This document shows, piece after piece, positions 63,737 through 64,000 of a stretch of 64,000 nucleotides of DNA. The position numbers were made by a program, and so were the translations under genes. Where the stretch lies: NCBI GenBank assembly GCA_013407085.1, contig JACCGJ010000677.1, positions 1 to 64,000 of the forward strand, written 5' to 3'. Below the pieces are notes generated by a model. The model made no database searches and had not been told where the DNA came from. It worked only from the letters and a program-made list of their open reading frames with translations. This DNA is from Atriophallophorus winterbourni (lineage: Eukaryota > Platyhelminthes > Trematoda > Plagiorchiida > Microphallidae). Within the stretch, counting starts at the first letter, position 1, and the number at the start of each line of letters is the position of its first letter.

Positions 63737-64000
63737 NNNNNNNNNNNNNNNNNNNNNNNNNNNNNNNNNNNNNNNNNNNNNNNNNNNNNNNNNNNNNNNN
63801 NNNNNNNNNNNNNNNNNNNNNNNNNNNNNNNNNNNNNNNNNNNNNNNNNNNNNNNNNNNNNNNNNNNNNNNNNNNNNNNNNNNNNNNNNNNNNNNNNNNN
63901 NNNNNNNNNNNNNNNNNNNNNNNNNNNNNNNNNNNNNNNNNNNNNNNNNNNNNNNNNNNNNNNNNNNNNNNNNNNNNNNNNNNNNNNNNNNNNNNNNNNN
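63737..64000. other. assembly gap
   Basis: Run of N to the end of the window. It may hide the remaining USP2-like exons. Confidence 1.

Noticed and set aside
1..64000. CRISPR arrays, operons, ribosome-binding sites, rRNA or canonical tRNA genes
   Set aside because: The sequence is eukaryotic; repeats are dispersed, not spacer-separated, and the tRNA-like boxes belong to retroposons without a tRNA cloverleaf that I could draw.

Overview
The window is eukaryotic, AT-rich and crowded with repeats. It most likely comes from a digenean trematode (parasitic flatworm). Evidence: introns of 36, 39 and 39 nt lie beside kilobase-sized introns in one gene, a flatworm habit. CR1/jockey-like, RTE-like, Gypsy-like and BEL/Pao-like remnants are abundant. 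A tRNA-headed retroposon with a hammerhead-like core resembles the schistosome SM-alpha repeats. I cannot name the species.

Only two host genes can be supported, arranged head to head. On the minus strand, 26274 down to 13506, is a complete 13-exon gene for an OXSR1/STK39 (OSR1/SPAK, fly Fray) type Ste20 kinase of 580 codons, with every intron bounded by GT-AG and all phases consistent. On the plus strand, from 43377 towards the right edge, is a USP2-type ubiquitin-specific protease. Nine exons are visible (about 422 codons, including the catalytic Cys box and zinc-binding CxxC pairs). The histidine box and C-terminus are not found before the assembly gap at 63737-64000.

Layout: 1-8.8 kb holds decayed non-LTR retrotransposon pieces; 8.8-12.7 kb has little recognisable beyond a dispersed repeat; 13.5-26.3 kb is the kinase gene, whose introns carry SINE copies, a 450-bp trinucleotide array and an exact 243-bp duplication; 27-41 kb is a nest of retrotransposons between the two promoters (SINE inside a BEL/Pao-like element inside a minus-strand Gypsy-like element, then a nearly open CR1/jockey-like copy); 43-62 kb is the USP2-like gene, whose introns hold a PHD-bearing ORF1 remnant, RTE pieces, a GATA array, a MULE-like DNA element with 137-bp inverted repeats and the hammerhead-type retroposon.

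The most abundant repeat is a ~230-bp SINE-like family with more than 20 copies in both orientations. Several copies are truncated at the 5' end and flanked by 9-15-bp target-site duplications. The kinase (in other animals, a WNK-activated regulator of cation-chloride cotransporters) and the deubiquitinase have no evident functional link beyond being neighbours.
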